Assembly (NCBI GenBank): GCA_018970725.1 | Contig: JAGWVU010000032.1 | Location: 1 to 52,014, forward strand | Origin: Verrucomicrobiota bacterium | GTDB taxonomy: Bacteria; Verrucomicrobiota; Verrucomicrobiia; Verrucomicrobiales; DEV007 | Direction: 5' to 3' | Length of the DNA stretch: 52,014 bases | Shown: positions 1-8,017 of the stretch, one piece after another | Numbering within the stretch: position 1 is the first letter of the stretch | How the letters are laid out: each line of letters starts with the position of its first letter | Position numbers and translations under genes: made by a program | Notes under the pieces: generated by a model | Database searches by the model: none | Seen by the model: the letters and a program-made list of their open reading frames with translations, nothing else | What the model was told of the DNA's origin: nothing

Positions 1-1458
1 GGTGATGACGGCATCGGGGGGCGGGAGTTTCCGGGGGGAGACGCGTCGATCCGGCCAGAACGGTTCGCTCAGCGGCAGCGGGGTGAGATACCCTTCGTCG
101 TGAAGAAATCTGGCGCGGCGGAGGATGGTCGATGGATCCGACGTTCCGAAGGAAAGCGGATTCTCCGGAGGAAAAATCCTGCAGAGGTGGAGGGCCACGC
201 GGGCTCTGAGGCGGCTCTCGTATTGGTTCTGGAGCGTGGCGGTTCCCCGCACCCAGAGAGTCGCCTGGGTGCCGAGAAGGAGCAGGAGCAGAGCGGCGGA
301 GAGCAGTCTAGCCCTCGGGCGTCTTTGAGGACGGCCTGGGAGAAAGAGGGGGACGACGGCACCGAGAAGGACGGGGATCGCTGCAGGTTCCGGGATCATC
401 GAGCCGCCGTCTGGGGGGGCGAAGTTGCCTCCGGCGGAGAGCCGGGCGACCGCGACCAGGGCAATGCCCAGAAGACCGCCTCCCCCTAGGGCGAGCCAGG
501 GGGCCCGGCGCGCTCCAGGGCAAGGTGGACGGCGGGCGATCGTGGTGAAGAGCGTCCAAGAGGCGAGACCGAGCAGCGTGGTGGCGAGCGCCGCCCCGAC
601 CCAGATTTTGATCTTCGGAGGGGTGGACCGGGGATCGGTCAAGGGGGACGAGAGAACCTCGAAAACCATGGCCAAGCCCTGTTTCCAAGGTGGCATCCAT
701 TTTCCGCCATGGGAAGGCGGGCCGAAGTCTTGGAAATAGATGCGGAGGGCGAGAAGGGTGAAGAGGCCCCAGGTGCTGGCGATGATCCAAGGGCGGACCC
801 GGCAGGGAATGCCGATGGCGCAGGTGGCGAGTACCGGGATGGTGAGAAGAAGCGAGAGACCATAAATCCCGGTGGCGGAGGCGGTGACGGCGAGCAGGGC
901 GCAGGTCAGCAGCTTGAGGACCGTGGAGCCGGGAACCGAGGCGGCCAGATTGGCCCAGACGAGGCAAGCCACCGGCAGGATCACGGCGGATTCGCGCATG
1001 GCGAACCAATCCTGGGTCGGAGAAAAGAGGGCTAGGTTGGCGATCAAGAAAAGGATGGCAGACCCGGGGCCGCTGCCGAGGGTGCGCAGGAGCAACCAAA
1101 GAACCCCGAAGGAAGTCGCAGCAAGCCAGGTGAAGTTCATCCAGGCGTCGGTCCGGACATCGCCACCGGTGAGGCGGAGCGCGGACAAGTGAAGGATTTG
1201 GGGCAGGGGGATGCGTTCGCCGTCCACCGGGCGGCAGAGCTCGCTCCAGGAGAATTGGGAGAGGTGAAGTTTTTCGAGCTGGTCCACCAGTCGCCAATCA
1301 TCGCCAAACGGGGTATTGACGGCGTGGGTGGAGATCAGCTTGGCGGTCACCCAGACGGGAGAGAGCGCGAGCGTGAAGAGGACGATCCGGCAGCAAAAGA
1401 TCCGGAGAGCCTTCCCCCAATCGGATCCAAGGGCGTTTCGAGGCGAGCCGTTGCCCAT
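1..1458 (-). CDS. Large polytopic membrane protein, C-terminus cut by window edge
   Basis: The frame stays open from an ATG at 1458 to the window edge, at least 486 codons, so the C-terminus lies outside. After a short basic N-terminus there is a first hydrophobic segment (about residues 20-38), then a soluble loop with the acidic motif FGDDW, then many hydrophobic stretches separated by short loops. A final membrane segment near residue 385 is followed by a soluble tail. The architecture (acidic first loop, about ten or more membrane helices, soluble C-terminal part) resembles GT-C glycosyltransferases that use polyprenyl-phosphate sugars, but no specific family signature was recognised. It starts 15 bases after the TPR gene upstream and probably belongs to the same transcript. 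Another long frame inside it is Arg/Pro-rich and looks like a shadow. Confidence 0.6.
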   Translation of the reverse strand, partial: MGNGSPRNALGSDWGKALRIFCCRIVLFTLALSPVWVTAKLISTHAVNTPFGDDWRLVDQLEKLHLSQFSWSELCRPVDGERIPLPQILHLSALRLTGGDVRTDAWMNFTWLAATSFGVLWLLLRTLGSGPGSAILFLIANLALFSPTQDWFAMRESAVILPVACLVWANLAASVPGSTVLKLLTCALLAVTASATGIYGLSLLLTIPVLATCAIGIPCRVRPWIIASTWGLFTLLALRIYFQDFGPPSHGGKWMPPWKQGLAMVFEVLSSPLTDPRSTPPKIKIWVGAALATTLLGLASWTLFTTIARRPPCPGARRAPWLALGGGGLLGIALVAVARLSAGGNFAPPDGGSMIPEPAAIPVLLGAVVPLFLPGRPQRRPRARLLSAALLLLLLGTQATLWVRGTATLQNQYESRLRARVALHLCRIFPPENPLSFGTSDPSTILRRARFLHDEGYLTPLPLSEPFWPDRRVSPRKLPPPDAVIT

Positions 1459-1473
1459 GAAGCCCGGGGCGCC

Positions 1474-2025
1474 CTAGTTCAGGTTGTGAAGCAAAGCTTG
1501 TTCGAAGTCCGGGGGGACGAAGACTTCCCCCGTCTGCTTGGCTCGTTGGAGGAGGTCCATGGCGTAAGCGGAATTCCCCACGATATCGGCTTGGTATTCC
1601 GCATACGAGAGAAGGGCCCGGGCGTTCCGCGGATCCTCCTTGAGCACTTGCTCGAGGACGGTCCGGGCTTCGCCGTTCTGCTCGATATGCAACAGGGCCG
1701 TGCCGAAGCGCGCCCGCCGCTCGGCGGAGACGGGACGCCGGGATCCGGAGAGATGCCGCCGGTAGAGTTCGACCGCCTCCCGTTCCCTCTTCTGGAGAAA
1801 GCGGATGTCCGCGAGCCGGGCGAGGGACCGTTGGTCACCGGGATGCTTCAGGAGCCGGCTCTCGAGGTGGACGCTTTCCCGGGCCAAGGTTTCCGAGGTT
1901 TCCGCCGGAGGGGATTGCAACGGATCATACCCCGCCCAAGCCCGGTTCACCGTGGTGGACGAGCACTGGCAGAGACAGGGGACGGCAGCCGTGAGGCCAA
2001 GCAGCCGAATCCAGACCTTGAGCAT
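1474..2025 (-). CDS. TPR-repeat protein, putative lipoprotein
   Basis: This encodes 183 residues from the ATG at 2025. An in-frame upstream start at 2106 would overlap the preceding gene and spoil the signal sequence, so I prefer the internal ATG. Residues 1-20 form a hydrophobic export signal ending in a Cys-containing stretch (CLCQCSS), which suggests a lipoprotein, although the lipobox is not textbook. The rest is helical with tetratricopeptide-type repeats, roughly residues 45-165, including the typical NARALLSYAEYQ pattern. TPR proteins scaffold protein complexes, and no enzymatic motif is present. It sits between a TPR-AAA ATPase gene and a large membrane protein gene, all in one direction, so the three products may work as one envelope-associated unit. 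The TPR call is fairly secure. Partner and function are unknown. Confidence 0.65.
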   Translation of the reverse strand: MLKVWIRLLGLTAAVPCLCQCSSTTVNRAWAGYDPLQSPPAETSETLARESVHLESRLLKHPGDQRSLARLADIRFLQKREREAVELYRRHLSGSRRPVSAERRARFGTALLHIEQNGEARTVLEQVLKEDPRNARALLSYAEYQADIVGNSAYAMDLLQRAKQTGEVFVPPDFEQALLHNLN

Positions 2026-2065
2026 GTTCACCACGGTGGGAATTGAATTCTCGGGAAACCCGGAC

Positions 2066-3454
2066 TCACTCGTTCCTTGGACGCCAATACCGGGCCGAAG
2101 GTTCAACCTTCTTGATGGCGGCTTCCATGGTTTCCATCGTGATGGGCTCGATCTGCTTCTTGCGCATGGCGATTCGGATCGCGTCTTCCGCGGCCACTTC
2201 GAAGACTTGGGCGATGTCTGCGCCGGAATAATCCTCGAGCATCGTCGAGAGCTGCTCGTAGTCGAGTCCGGACACCGGGCGGTTGCGGGCCTGCATCCTC
2301 AGGATGGCGGCGCGGGAGGCCAGGCACGGCAGGGGAACGAGAATTCTCCGGTCAAATCGACCGGGGCGCAGGAAGGCGGAGTCGACGTTCGCGATGGCGC
2401 TGGTGGCGGCGATGATGAGTACTCCCTCGTTGCTGCCGTCGTGTCCGTCCAACTCGATCAGGAGCTGGTTCACCACGCTCCGGGCCGGGTTCTGTTTGGT
2501 TTCCCCGCGGTGCCCGGCCAAGGCATCGAGTTCATCGATGAAGATGATCGAGGGAGCGTTTTCCCGGGCCATCTGAAACAGGCTGTTCAGGTTTTTCTCG
2601 CTGCAGCCGATATACATTTCGAGCACCTGATGAAGGCGCAGGGAATAGAACGCCGCCTTGGTTTCCCCTGCCAGAGAGCGGCAGACGAGCGACTTCCCGC
2701 AGCCGGGCGGGCCGTAGAGGAGAACGCCACCGCCGGCCTTCTTGCCGTAGGCGCGGAACAAATCGGTGTATTGATACGGATAGACGAGCCGCATCAGGAG
2801 CTCCTGTTTCACGTCTTCCAAGCCGGCCACATCGGCGAACGAACCCTTCGGACGCTCGAACTCATCGATGTTGAACCCGAGATCGTCCTCCTCGAAGAGA
2901 TCGAAATCGTCTTGTCCGATGGAGTGGGTCTCGCGGCCGGCCAACTCGTTTTCCGCCTGCTCCGCCCACTCAAAGTCCTCGGCGTCCATGCTGAATCCGG
3001 CGGCGAGCCGGAGCCGGTCGTCCGCATCGCCGCGCTCGCCCCCCGGAGGGCGTGACCGTCCGTGACGAAGAATTTCCCGCTCCAGTTGGCCGTCCGCCAG
3101 TTCCTTGCTAATGGAACGGGCCGTCACGTAGTGCTCGTTCGCCTTGACCGCATCGTTCTCGGCCAGGTAGATCCGGGACATCAGAAGGTGGGCGGGAGCG
3201 AAGGTCGCGTCTGTTTTGAGGATGCACTGGGCGCGCACCGCGGCTTCGGAAAGGTTGCCCTCCCGGTAGAGCACTTGGGCGATCCCGAGCCGGGCTTCGA
3301 GGTCCGTGGGAGCGAGCTGGAGGGCCTGATTGAAGGCTCTGCGGGCTTCCGACAGTTCGCCTTGGCTGACCAGTGTCTGACCGAACAGAAGCCATAAGCG
3401 AACATTGGTGGGCGCTTCTTCGATGGCTTGGCGGAGCGTGGATAAACTCTGCAT
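2066..3454 (-). CDS. TPR-AAA+ ATPase fusion
   Basis: This 462-residue protein combines N-terminal tetratricopeptide repeats (about residues 1-125), an acidic linker (about 135-200), and a classical AAA module (about 205-460). The Walker A motif GPPGCGKS lies at 248-255, Walker B (IIFIDELD) at 303-310, and the second region of homology, including FLRPGRFDRR, at about 361-370. The AAA module resembles the FtsH/Cdc48 type, but no zinc protease domain follows, so it is likely an unfoldase or remodelling ATPase with substrates or partners bound through the TPRs. No signal peptide or membrane segment is present, so it is probably cytoplasmic. It leads a minus-strand operon with a TPR lipoprotein and a membrane protein. 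AAA assignment is secure; the substrate is unknown. Confidence 0.88.
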   Translation of the reverse strand: MQSLSTLRQAIEEAPTNVRLWLLFGQTLVSQGELSEARRAFNQALQLAPTDLEARLGIAQVLYREGNLSEAAVRAQCILKTDATFAPAHLLMSRIYLAENDAVKANEHYVTARSISKELADGQLEREILRHGRSRPPGGERGDADDRLRLAAGFSMDAEDFEWAEQAENELAGRETHSIGQDDFDLFEEDDLGFNIDEFERPKGSFADVAGLEDVKQELLMRLVYPYQYTDLFRAYGKKAGGGVLLYGPPGCGKSLVCRSLAGETKAAFYSLRLHQVLEMYIGCSEKNLNSLFQMARENAPSIIFIDELDALAGHRGETKQNPARSVVNQLLIELDGHDGSNEGVLIIAATSAIANVDSAFLRPGRFDRRILVPLPCLASRAAILRMQARNRPVSGLDYEQLSTMLEDYSGADIAQVFEVAAEDAIRIAMRKKQIEPITMETMEAAIKKVEPSARYWRPRNE

Positions 3455-3511
3455 GAGTAGCTGCTTTAAAAGGGGCGGCGAGTCTCTGCAATCTCAAACT
3501 GCGACCGATTT

Positions 3512-3541
3512 CTAATATGGAATTTCTAAAAAGCGAATCAA
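3512..3541 (-). promoter_or_regulatory. Candidate sigma70-type promoter for the TPR-AAA operon
   Basis: Read on the minus strand, TTGATT (3536-3541) is followed after 18 bases by TATTAG (3512-3517). It lies in an AT-rich stretch that stands out from the GC-rich surroundings and would start transcription about 50 bases before the ATG at 3454. This is pattern matching only. Confidence 0.35.
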
Positions 3542-3685
3542 AAGCCATCTCAATCTCAAAAAAGCCGAAAACTGGGAAAGTTTTGAATTGCTGACCTTGA
3601 TACTACAGGTTAGGCAAGGAACGGGCTCAGGTCGAGATCGTTCGGTAGGAACCTGATTGAGCTGGTCCGGGACACCCCGGAGGGG

Positions 3686-4921
3686 TCATTTGCCCTTGAT
3701 CAAGGAACGGAGACGGACCACCTCGGGGGTCTCGCGGGTCTTGGAGGCCGCCGGCTTGTGGACGTTCCTGCCGGTGACCGGAATCAAGGGCTTGATCATC
3801 GCCGCCGGGTTCTCGGCAAAGCCGCCCAGCAGATCCCGGATACGGACCATTTGAGGGCTCCCGTTCTCTTTCGCTACGGGGGCCGCGAACTCCTCCACGG
3901 GACGCGGAGCGGACTCCCACTCAAAGGGCGGCAACGGCTCCTCCGGTTCCGGGTGGGAACGTGAGGCGGGCCTTTTCCTGACTGGCGGGGCCGAGACCAC
4001 CGGAAAATCCTCCGGCTCCGCTTCCCCAGCGGGGGGCGCGACCATGGCGGGTCCCGGTTTGGCGACTTCCGTCGGCGTGGCAATCGCGATGGATTCCGGC
4101 GTGGGGAGGGCTGGGGGCGGCGGGGGAACCGGGGACGGCTCCGGTTCCAACGACGCTTCCTGCACCGAAGAGGGAACCTCGATCGTGACCGGAAGCGGAC
4201 GTTTCGGCGGGATGACCGGGACTGAAGTCACGGTGGCGGGGGTGGGGGTGGGGGTGGGCGACAAGCGGACGGGACCGAGCCAAGAGGCGCAAACATAAAC
4301 CATGGTGCCGTCCTCGATGAGGTCGAAAACGGTCTTCATGGCCGGTCGGGGAAAGCGGATGCAGCCGCTGGCGGCGGAAAAGCGGCGGATGTCGTCCGAG
4401 TGAAGTCCGAACGGGGTGGTGCCGAGCCTCAGGAAATACGAAGGCTTGACGTCTTCGGTCGACGAGAGGGCGGATCCGCGCGAGCGCCCGCTGACGGGAA
4501 GCCAGCCGAGAGGCACCGAATCCCCTTTCCCGACCACGCTCACCGGGGTTTCGAGGACCATGACGCCGTCAATCATGAGGTAAGCTTTTTTGCGGGACAC
4601 CTCCACAACGAGAGCGGTCCGGTCCGCCCCGCCGGTGGCGTTATCGATCAGGTCGCGGCAGGCGAAAACCGTGCCCGGAGTGCCCTCGGCGAGGGGGAAG
4701 TCCTCGGTGGGGCCTTCGTGGATCGCGCCGATCCGGGTCAGCGAATATTGTTCGCCAAGGGTCAGGGGCCGGAGACGCTGATCCATGGAGGCCGCGGCAT
4801 GGGCCTCACTGGCGGGGATCTCGACCACTTCGACGGGCGCGGAAGCGGAGAGCCGCCCCGGGCCGAGAACGAGCAGAGGCAGCAAGACGTGCGGGAAGAC
4901 GCGTGTCAGGATGGCACTCAT
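3686..4921 (-). CDS. L,D-transpeptidase (YkuD domain) with long Pro-rich C-terminal tail
   Basis: The protein has 411 residues from the ATG at 4921, chosen because it has an AGGAG-type ribosome site and begins a signal peptide (about residues 1-27); longer in-frame starts add only a low-complexity shadow sequence. The YkuD catalytic core spans about residues 100-200. It holds the conserved His174 in FGLHSDD and the nucleophile Cys187 in SGCIRF. Such enzymes form 3-3 peptidoglycan cross-links or attach proteins to the wall in the periplasm. After the core comes a tail of about 210 residues rich in Pro, Glu and Ala, including a PTPTPTP run, which may span or bind the cell wall. The gene follows a second L,D-transpeptidase 74 bases upstream in the same direction, so the two are probably paralogues in one operon. 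Confidence 0.88.
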   Translation of the reverse strand: MSAILTRVFPHVLLPLLVLGPGRLSASAPVEVVEIPASEAHAAASMDQRLRPLTLGEQYSLTRIGAIHEGPTEDFPLAEGTPGTVFACRDLIDNATGGADRTALVVEVSRKKAYLMIDGVMVLETPVSVVGKGDSVPLGWLPVSGRSRGSALSSTEDVKPSYFLRLGTTPFGLHSDDIRRFSAASGCIRFPRPAMKTVFDLIEDGTMVYVCASWLGPVRLSPTPTPTPATVTSVPVIPPKRPLPVTIEVPSSVQEASLEPEPSPVPPPPPALPTPESIAIATPTEVAKPGPAMVAPPAGEAEPEDFPVVSAPPVRKRPASRSHPEPEEPLPPFEWESAPRPVEEFAAPVAKENGSPQMVRIRDLLGGFAENPAAMIKPLIPVTGRNVHKPAASKTRETPEVVRLRSLIKGK

Positions 4922-4995
4922 GGGCTCCTGCCCCTTCGGCCATCCTGACAGATGCGTCAAACGAGAATTCTGCCGCTCCTGACCTTTTGGCGTTT

Positions 4996-5769
4996 TTAGA
5001 TTTGAATCCGGCTGAAGGTCTGGCCCAGGTTGTCGACAGGCACGGGACGGGTGGGCACGGGTTCCCGGCGCGGGGTCGGCGGGCTGTTCGGAACGGGGTT
5101 GGACGCGACCGGTTGGGCCAGGAGGGACGGTCTCCAATTACCGACGATGCGCACCCGGGTTCCCGGGCGGGTCTCGTTGAAGATGGACTGGGCCGCCTCG
5201 GCGGGGAGGCGGATGCAACCGGCGGAGGCCGGGTAGCCGGGAAGGAAGCCGGCATGGACGCCGAACTCGCTGTTGTTCAGGCGCATCCAAAACGGCATCT
5301 CCACGTCGTAGAGATTGGAGATCTTCCCGCTGCGGATTCTTTCCGTCATCACGAAGGTTCCGGTCGGCGTGTATTTCCCGGATCGGGCCGTGGAGACCGG
5401 CGTTTCCAAGCCCACCGCTCCGTTGACGAGGAGAAAGGCTTTCTGGCGACCGATATCGATGATGAGTTCGGTGTTTCGCGAGTTGGAACGCTGCATCACC
5501 TCCGGAACGCGGTAGGTGATGATGCGGTTCGAGGGGGACGAACCTTTTGGGGCGGTCTTTTTCAAGTGGGCCTTGCCTTCCCGGCTGGCGGCGTAACGTT
5601 CACTGGGGATCGCGGAGTTGAAACCCGGTTCCGGCCGGAAAAAGAAACCGCGGCGGGCCGGAGTCGGGTTCAGCGGGACGTCGATGTTCTCCCTGTGAAC
5701 CGCGGCGCCGGCCGCGGAGTGAAGAAGCAGAACAAAAGCGGTGAAAACCGCGATGGATGTGGTGCGCAT
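4996..5769 (-). CDS. L,D-transpeptidase (YkuD domain)
   Basis: This encodes 257 residues from the ATG at 5769. The frame is open further upstream, but that part would run into the divergent gene, and the internal ATG opens a clean signal peptide (residues 1-22). The YkuD core (about 98-205) contains His172 in FGVHAGF and the catalytic Cys185 in SAGCIRL, so it should be an active periplasmic peptidoglycan L,D-transpeptidase. The tail after residue 215 is Pro-rich but much shorter than in the neighbouring paralogue. It is divergent from the membrane-protein gene at 5828 with only 58 bases between starts, so both genes' promoters must share or overlap that AT-rich gap. Confidence 0.88.
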   Translation of the reverse strand: MRTTSIAVFTAFVLLLHSAAGAAVHRENIDVPLNPTPARRGFFFRPEPGFNSAIPSERYAASREGKAHLKKTAPKGSSPSNRIITYRVPEVMQRSNSRNTELIIDIGRQKAFLLVNGAVGLETPVSTARSGKYTPTGTFVMTERIRSGKISNLYDVEMPFWMRLNNSEFGVHAGFLPGYPASAGCIRLPAEAAQSIFNETRPGTRVRIVGNWRPSLLAQPVASNPVPNSPPTPRREPVPTRPVPVDNLGQTFSRIQI

Positions 5770-5827
5770 GGGGACAAAACTTAAAGGTTTCGGACCGAGA
5801 CCTAAACCAAACAAGGGAATTTGAAAA

Positions 5828-6991
5828 ATGGCAATCGAACGAAGGGTTGAAATTGCTTGCTTTTTTAAAGTAACGCGGATCTGCGGCCTCTGGTGGGCGG
5901 GGATCGCGGGCGTTTTTAGCATCGGCTGTTTGTGGGCTCATCAGATCTCCGCCGTGGCGGCGCACGCTGGGTTCGGGCGGGACGGTTCCTATCAATTCGA
6001 GTTGAGCCTTGACGTCACTGGATCGCCGGACCCGGTGATGAACGAAAAGGTTTCCCCGGAGGAAGCCGCCCTGGCGTATCTGCGTGACGCCTTGGAATTC
6101 CGGTTCGACGACACGGTGTTCGCCCCTTCGTTCGGCCCGCTGCGGGTGGTGCCGCGGAAAGATCCCTTGGAGCCGGGCGCGGAGGTGATGCGATTGGAAA
6201 CGACTGCCTCCGGCCGGATTCCGCAAGGGGCGAAGGCCTTTCAGGTGCGGTTGTCCCCGGAAACCGAGGTCGCTCTGGTGATGATGGTCTCAAAGGATGG
6301 GATTGCCCAGCGAAGGGCGCAGACCTTGTTCGCCGGGGAGGTGAGCCGGCCGATCGATCTGGGTTTTGTGGGGGAATCGGTCCGTCCGGGGGATCCCTTT
6401 GCCAAGGAGGCGGCGGCCGAGGAACCGGGGCCGACGCCGCGGGATGCGTTCCGGGCGGGAGCGGGGCGGATGCTGGCCCCGGGCGGGCGCTGCGTCTTGC
6501 TCCTGGTTCTCATTTTTCTCTGGTCCGGCGCATGGAGACAAACCCTGGCGCAATGGGGTTCGTTGTGCGGCGGCGTTCTGGCCGGGCATCTGATGGTTTG
6601 GGGGGCGGGCGTGGCGTTGGGGCCGGCCTTGGGGGAATGGCTGCTCCTGGTGGCGCTGGCGGGGGTGGCGTTGCACAACGTGCTCCGTTTCCGGGGGGAG
6701 GGGGGACGGCTGCGAGGAGCCCGCCTGACCTGGGTGGGATTGGCTGGCTTGTTGCTCGGGCTGGGAGCGGGGACTCCGGACGGGGTGCGCGGATGGACGG
6801 GCTTGGCGAGCTATCAGGCCGGTGTCTGGCTGGTGGGGGCGTTTTGCGCCCTCTTTGTCCGGCTGGTGCTCGGTTCTTTTGAGGCGAGGGATTGGTATCG
6901 GCAACGCCTGGTGGTGCCGCTGAGTTTCGCAGGGTTGGGTTTGGCGCTTTTCTGGGCGGTCCTCTGGGTTCTCTTGCGGCGGGCCACATGA
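5828..6991 (+). CDS. Membrane protein, possibly HupE/UreJ-like
   Basis: This 387-residue protein has an N-terminal hydrophobic segment (about residues 18-38, likely a signal or anchor). A soluble beta-rich domain follows (about 40-215), then at least five hydrophobic helices (about 220-385). The arrangement of an extracytoplasmic N-domain followed by a compact helical membrane domain matches the HupE/UreJ_2 group seen in metal-related or uncharacterised loci. The conserved His-containing motif of that family is not obvious, so the family call is tentative. The start at 5828 has no strong ribosome site, and translation could begin elsewhere in the first 15 codons. A sugar isomerase gene follows after 78 bases. 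Nothing in the context fixes the function. Confidence 0.6.
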   Translation: MAIERRVEIACFFKVTRICGLWWAGIAGVFSIGCLWAHQISAVAAHAGFGRDGSYQFELSLDVTGSPDPVMNEKVSPEEAALAYLRDALEFRFDDTVFAPSFGPLRVVPRKDPLEPGAEVMRLETTASGRIPQGAKAFQVRLSPETEVALVMMVSKDGIAQRRAQTLFAGEVSRPIDLGFVGESVRPGDPFAKEAAAEEPGPTPRDAFRAGAGRMLAPGGRCVLLLVLIFLWSGAWRQTLAQWGSLCGGVLAGHLMVWGAGVALGPALGEWLLLVALAGVALHNVLRFRGEGGRLRGARLTWVGLAGLLLGLGAGTPDGVRGWTGLASYQAGVWLVGAFCALFVRLVLGSFEARDWYRQRLVVPLSFAGLGLALFWAVLWVLLRRAT

Positions 6992-7069
6992 TCTTCCGCT
7001 GGCGTGGAGCGCCCGACCGTGTAGACTCCAGCCCCGTTCAACCGAATCGAACCCCAACCTGACCCATCC

Positions 7070-7933
7070 ATGCCATTTCAATTCACCGGATTCGCCGACG
7101 AGGCGGAGAAGAGTCTCGAAGGACAGATCGCCACGCTCAAGGAGGCCGGGTGGTCGGCCGTGGAACTCCGCCTGATCGGGGGGAAAAACGTCTGTGACCT
7201 GACCGATGACGAATGGTCCCGCGTTTGGGAACGCCTCGGGACGGAGGGCATCCGGATCGTGGGATTCGGCGGGCAGATCGCGAATTGGGCGCGTCCCATC
7301 ACCCACGATTTCGCAGTGGATGTGGCCGAACTGAAGCGGGTCGCTCCGCGCCTTCGCCAGGTCGGCGCGAAGTTCCTCCGGATCATGTCCTACCCCAACA
7401 ACAAGGAGAATCCCTTGGACCGGGCGGCTTGGAGAGCGGAAGCGGTGCGCCGGATCCGTGAGCTGGCCCGGATCGCCGAGGGGGAGGGGGTCATCCTGGG
7501 GCATGAGAACTGCAACGGCTACGGCGCGGATCCGCAGGGATTCCTTGAATTGGCCGACGCGGTGGCCAGCCCGGCGTTCCGGCTGATTTTCGATACCGGG
7601 AACAACAGCCTCCACGATCACTCGCTGGAATCGACCTGGGATTATTACCAGACCTGTCGCGACCACATTGCCCACGTCCATGTGAAATGCGCCAAGCCCG
7701 GGCCTGACGGCGCCTTCGTCACCTGCCATGTGGACGAGGATCCGACCCAGTTGCGGATTTTCGCCGACCTCGAGCGCACCGGTTATGACGGGTGGTTGTC
7801 GATCGAGCCTCACCTCAAGGCGGCGATTCACGCCGGTCAGGATGTGGATGACAGTGGGGAGGCCCGTCTGGTGTGGGTGGAATTCGCCCGCCGTCTGGAG
7901 CGTTTGATCGCCGGTCTGCCCCGGGCTTCTTGA
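7070..7933 (+). CDS. Sugar phosphate isomerase/epimerase (xylose isomerase-like TIM barrel)
   Basis: The 287-residue product matches the AP endonuclease family 2/xylose isomerase-like TIM barrel fold. Recognisable metal-site elements include HENCNGYG near residue 145, FDTGNN near 175, HVHVK near 203, and a late SIEPH Glu near 243, all in the order expected for a divalent-metal barrel active site. There is no signal peptide, so the enzyme is cytoplasmic. Members act on keto or inositol sugars, often in poorly defined catabolic pathways; the substrate cannot be read from sequence. The gene stands between a membrane-protein gene and an SNF2 helicase gene with no obvious pathway partner. A second, Tat-exported member of the same superfamily is encoded at 41909-42838. 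Confidence 0.82.
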   Translation: MPFQFTGFADEAEKSLEGQIATLKEAGWSAVELRLIGGKNVCDLTDDEWSRVWERLGTEGIRIVGFGGQIANWARPITHDFAVDVAELKRVAPRLRQVGAKFLRIMSYPNNKENPLDRAAWRAEAVRRIRELARIAEGEGVILGHENCNGYGADPQGFLELADAVASPAFRLIFDTGNNSLHDHSLESTWDYYQTCRDHIAHVHVKCAKPGPDGAFVTCHVDEDPTQLRIFADLERTGYDGWLSIEPHLKAAIHAGQDVDDSGEARLVWVEFARRLERLIAGLPRAS

Positions 7934-7982
7934 GCCGCCGGGAGTCAACGAATCGCTTGACGATAGCACCGATCTTGGTGAT

Positions 7983-8003
7983 GTGTCAGGGTGGTCCTGA
8001 CAC
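7983..8003 (+). promoter_or_regulatory. Perfect 8-bp inverted repeat before the helicase gene
   Basis: GTGTCAGG (7983-7990) and CCTGACAC (7996-8003) form a perfect inverted repeat around a 5-base loop. It ends 14 bases before the ATG at 8018 and covers a possible GTG start at 7991. No T run follows, so an operator or a structure over the ribosome site is more likely than a terminator of the upstream gene. Confidence 0.4.
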
Positions 8004-8017
8004 GACCGCCTTTTGTC

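Noticed and set aside
308-1297. Closed minus frame of 329 codons inside the first gene
   Set aside because: Arg/Pro/His-rich without membrane helices, while the frame open to the window edge encodes clean hydrophobic segments.
4230-4262. Short G-rich repeat as a regulatory or structural repeat
   Set aside because: It encodes the PTPTPTP stretch of the L,D-transpeptidase tail, so the repeat is explained by coding.
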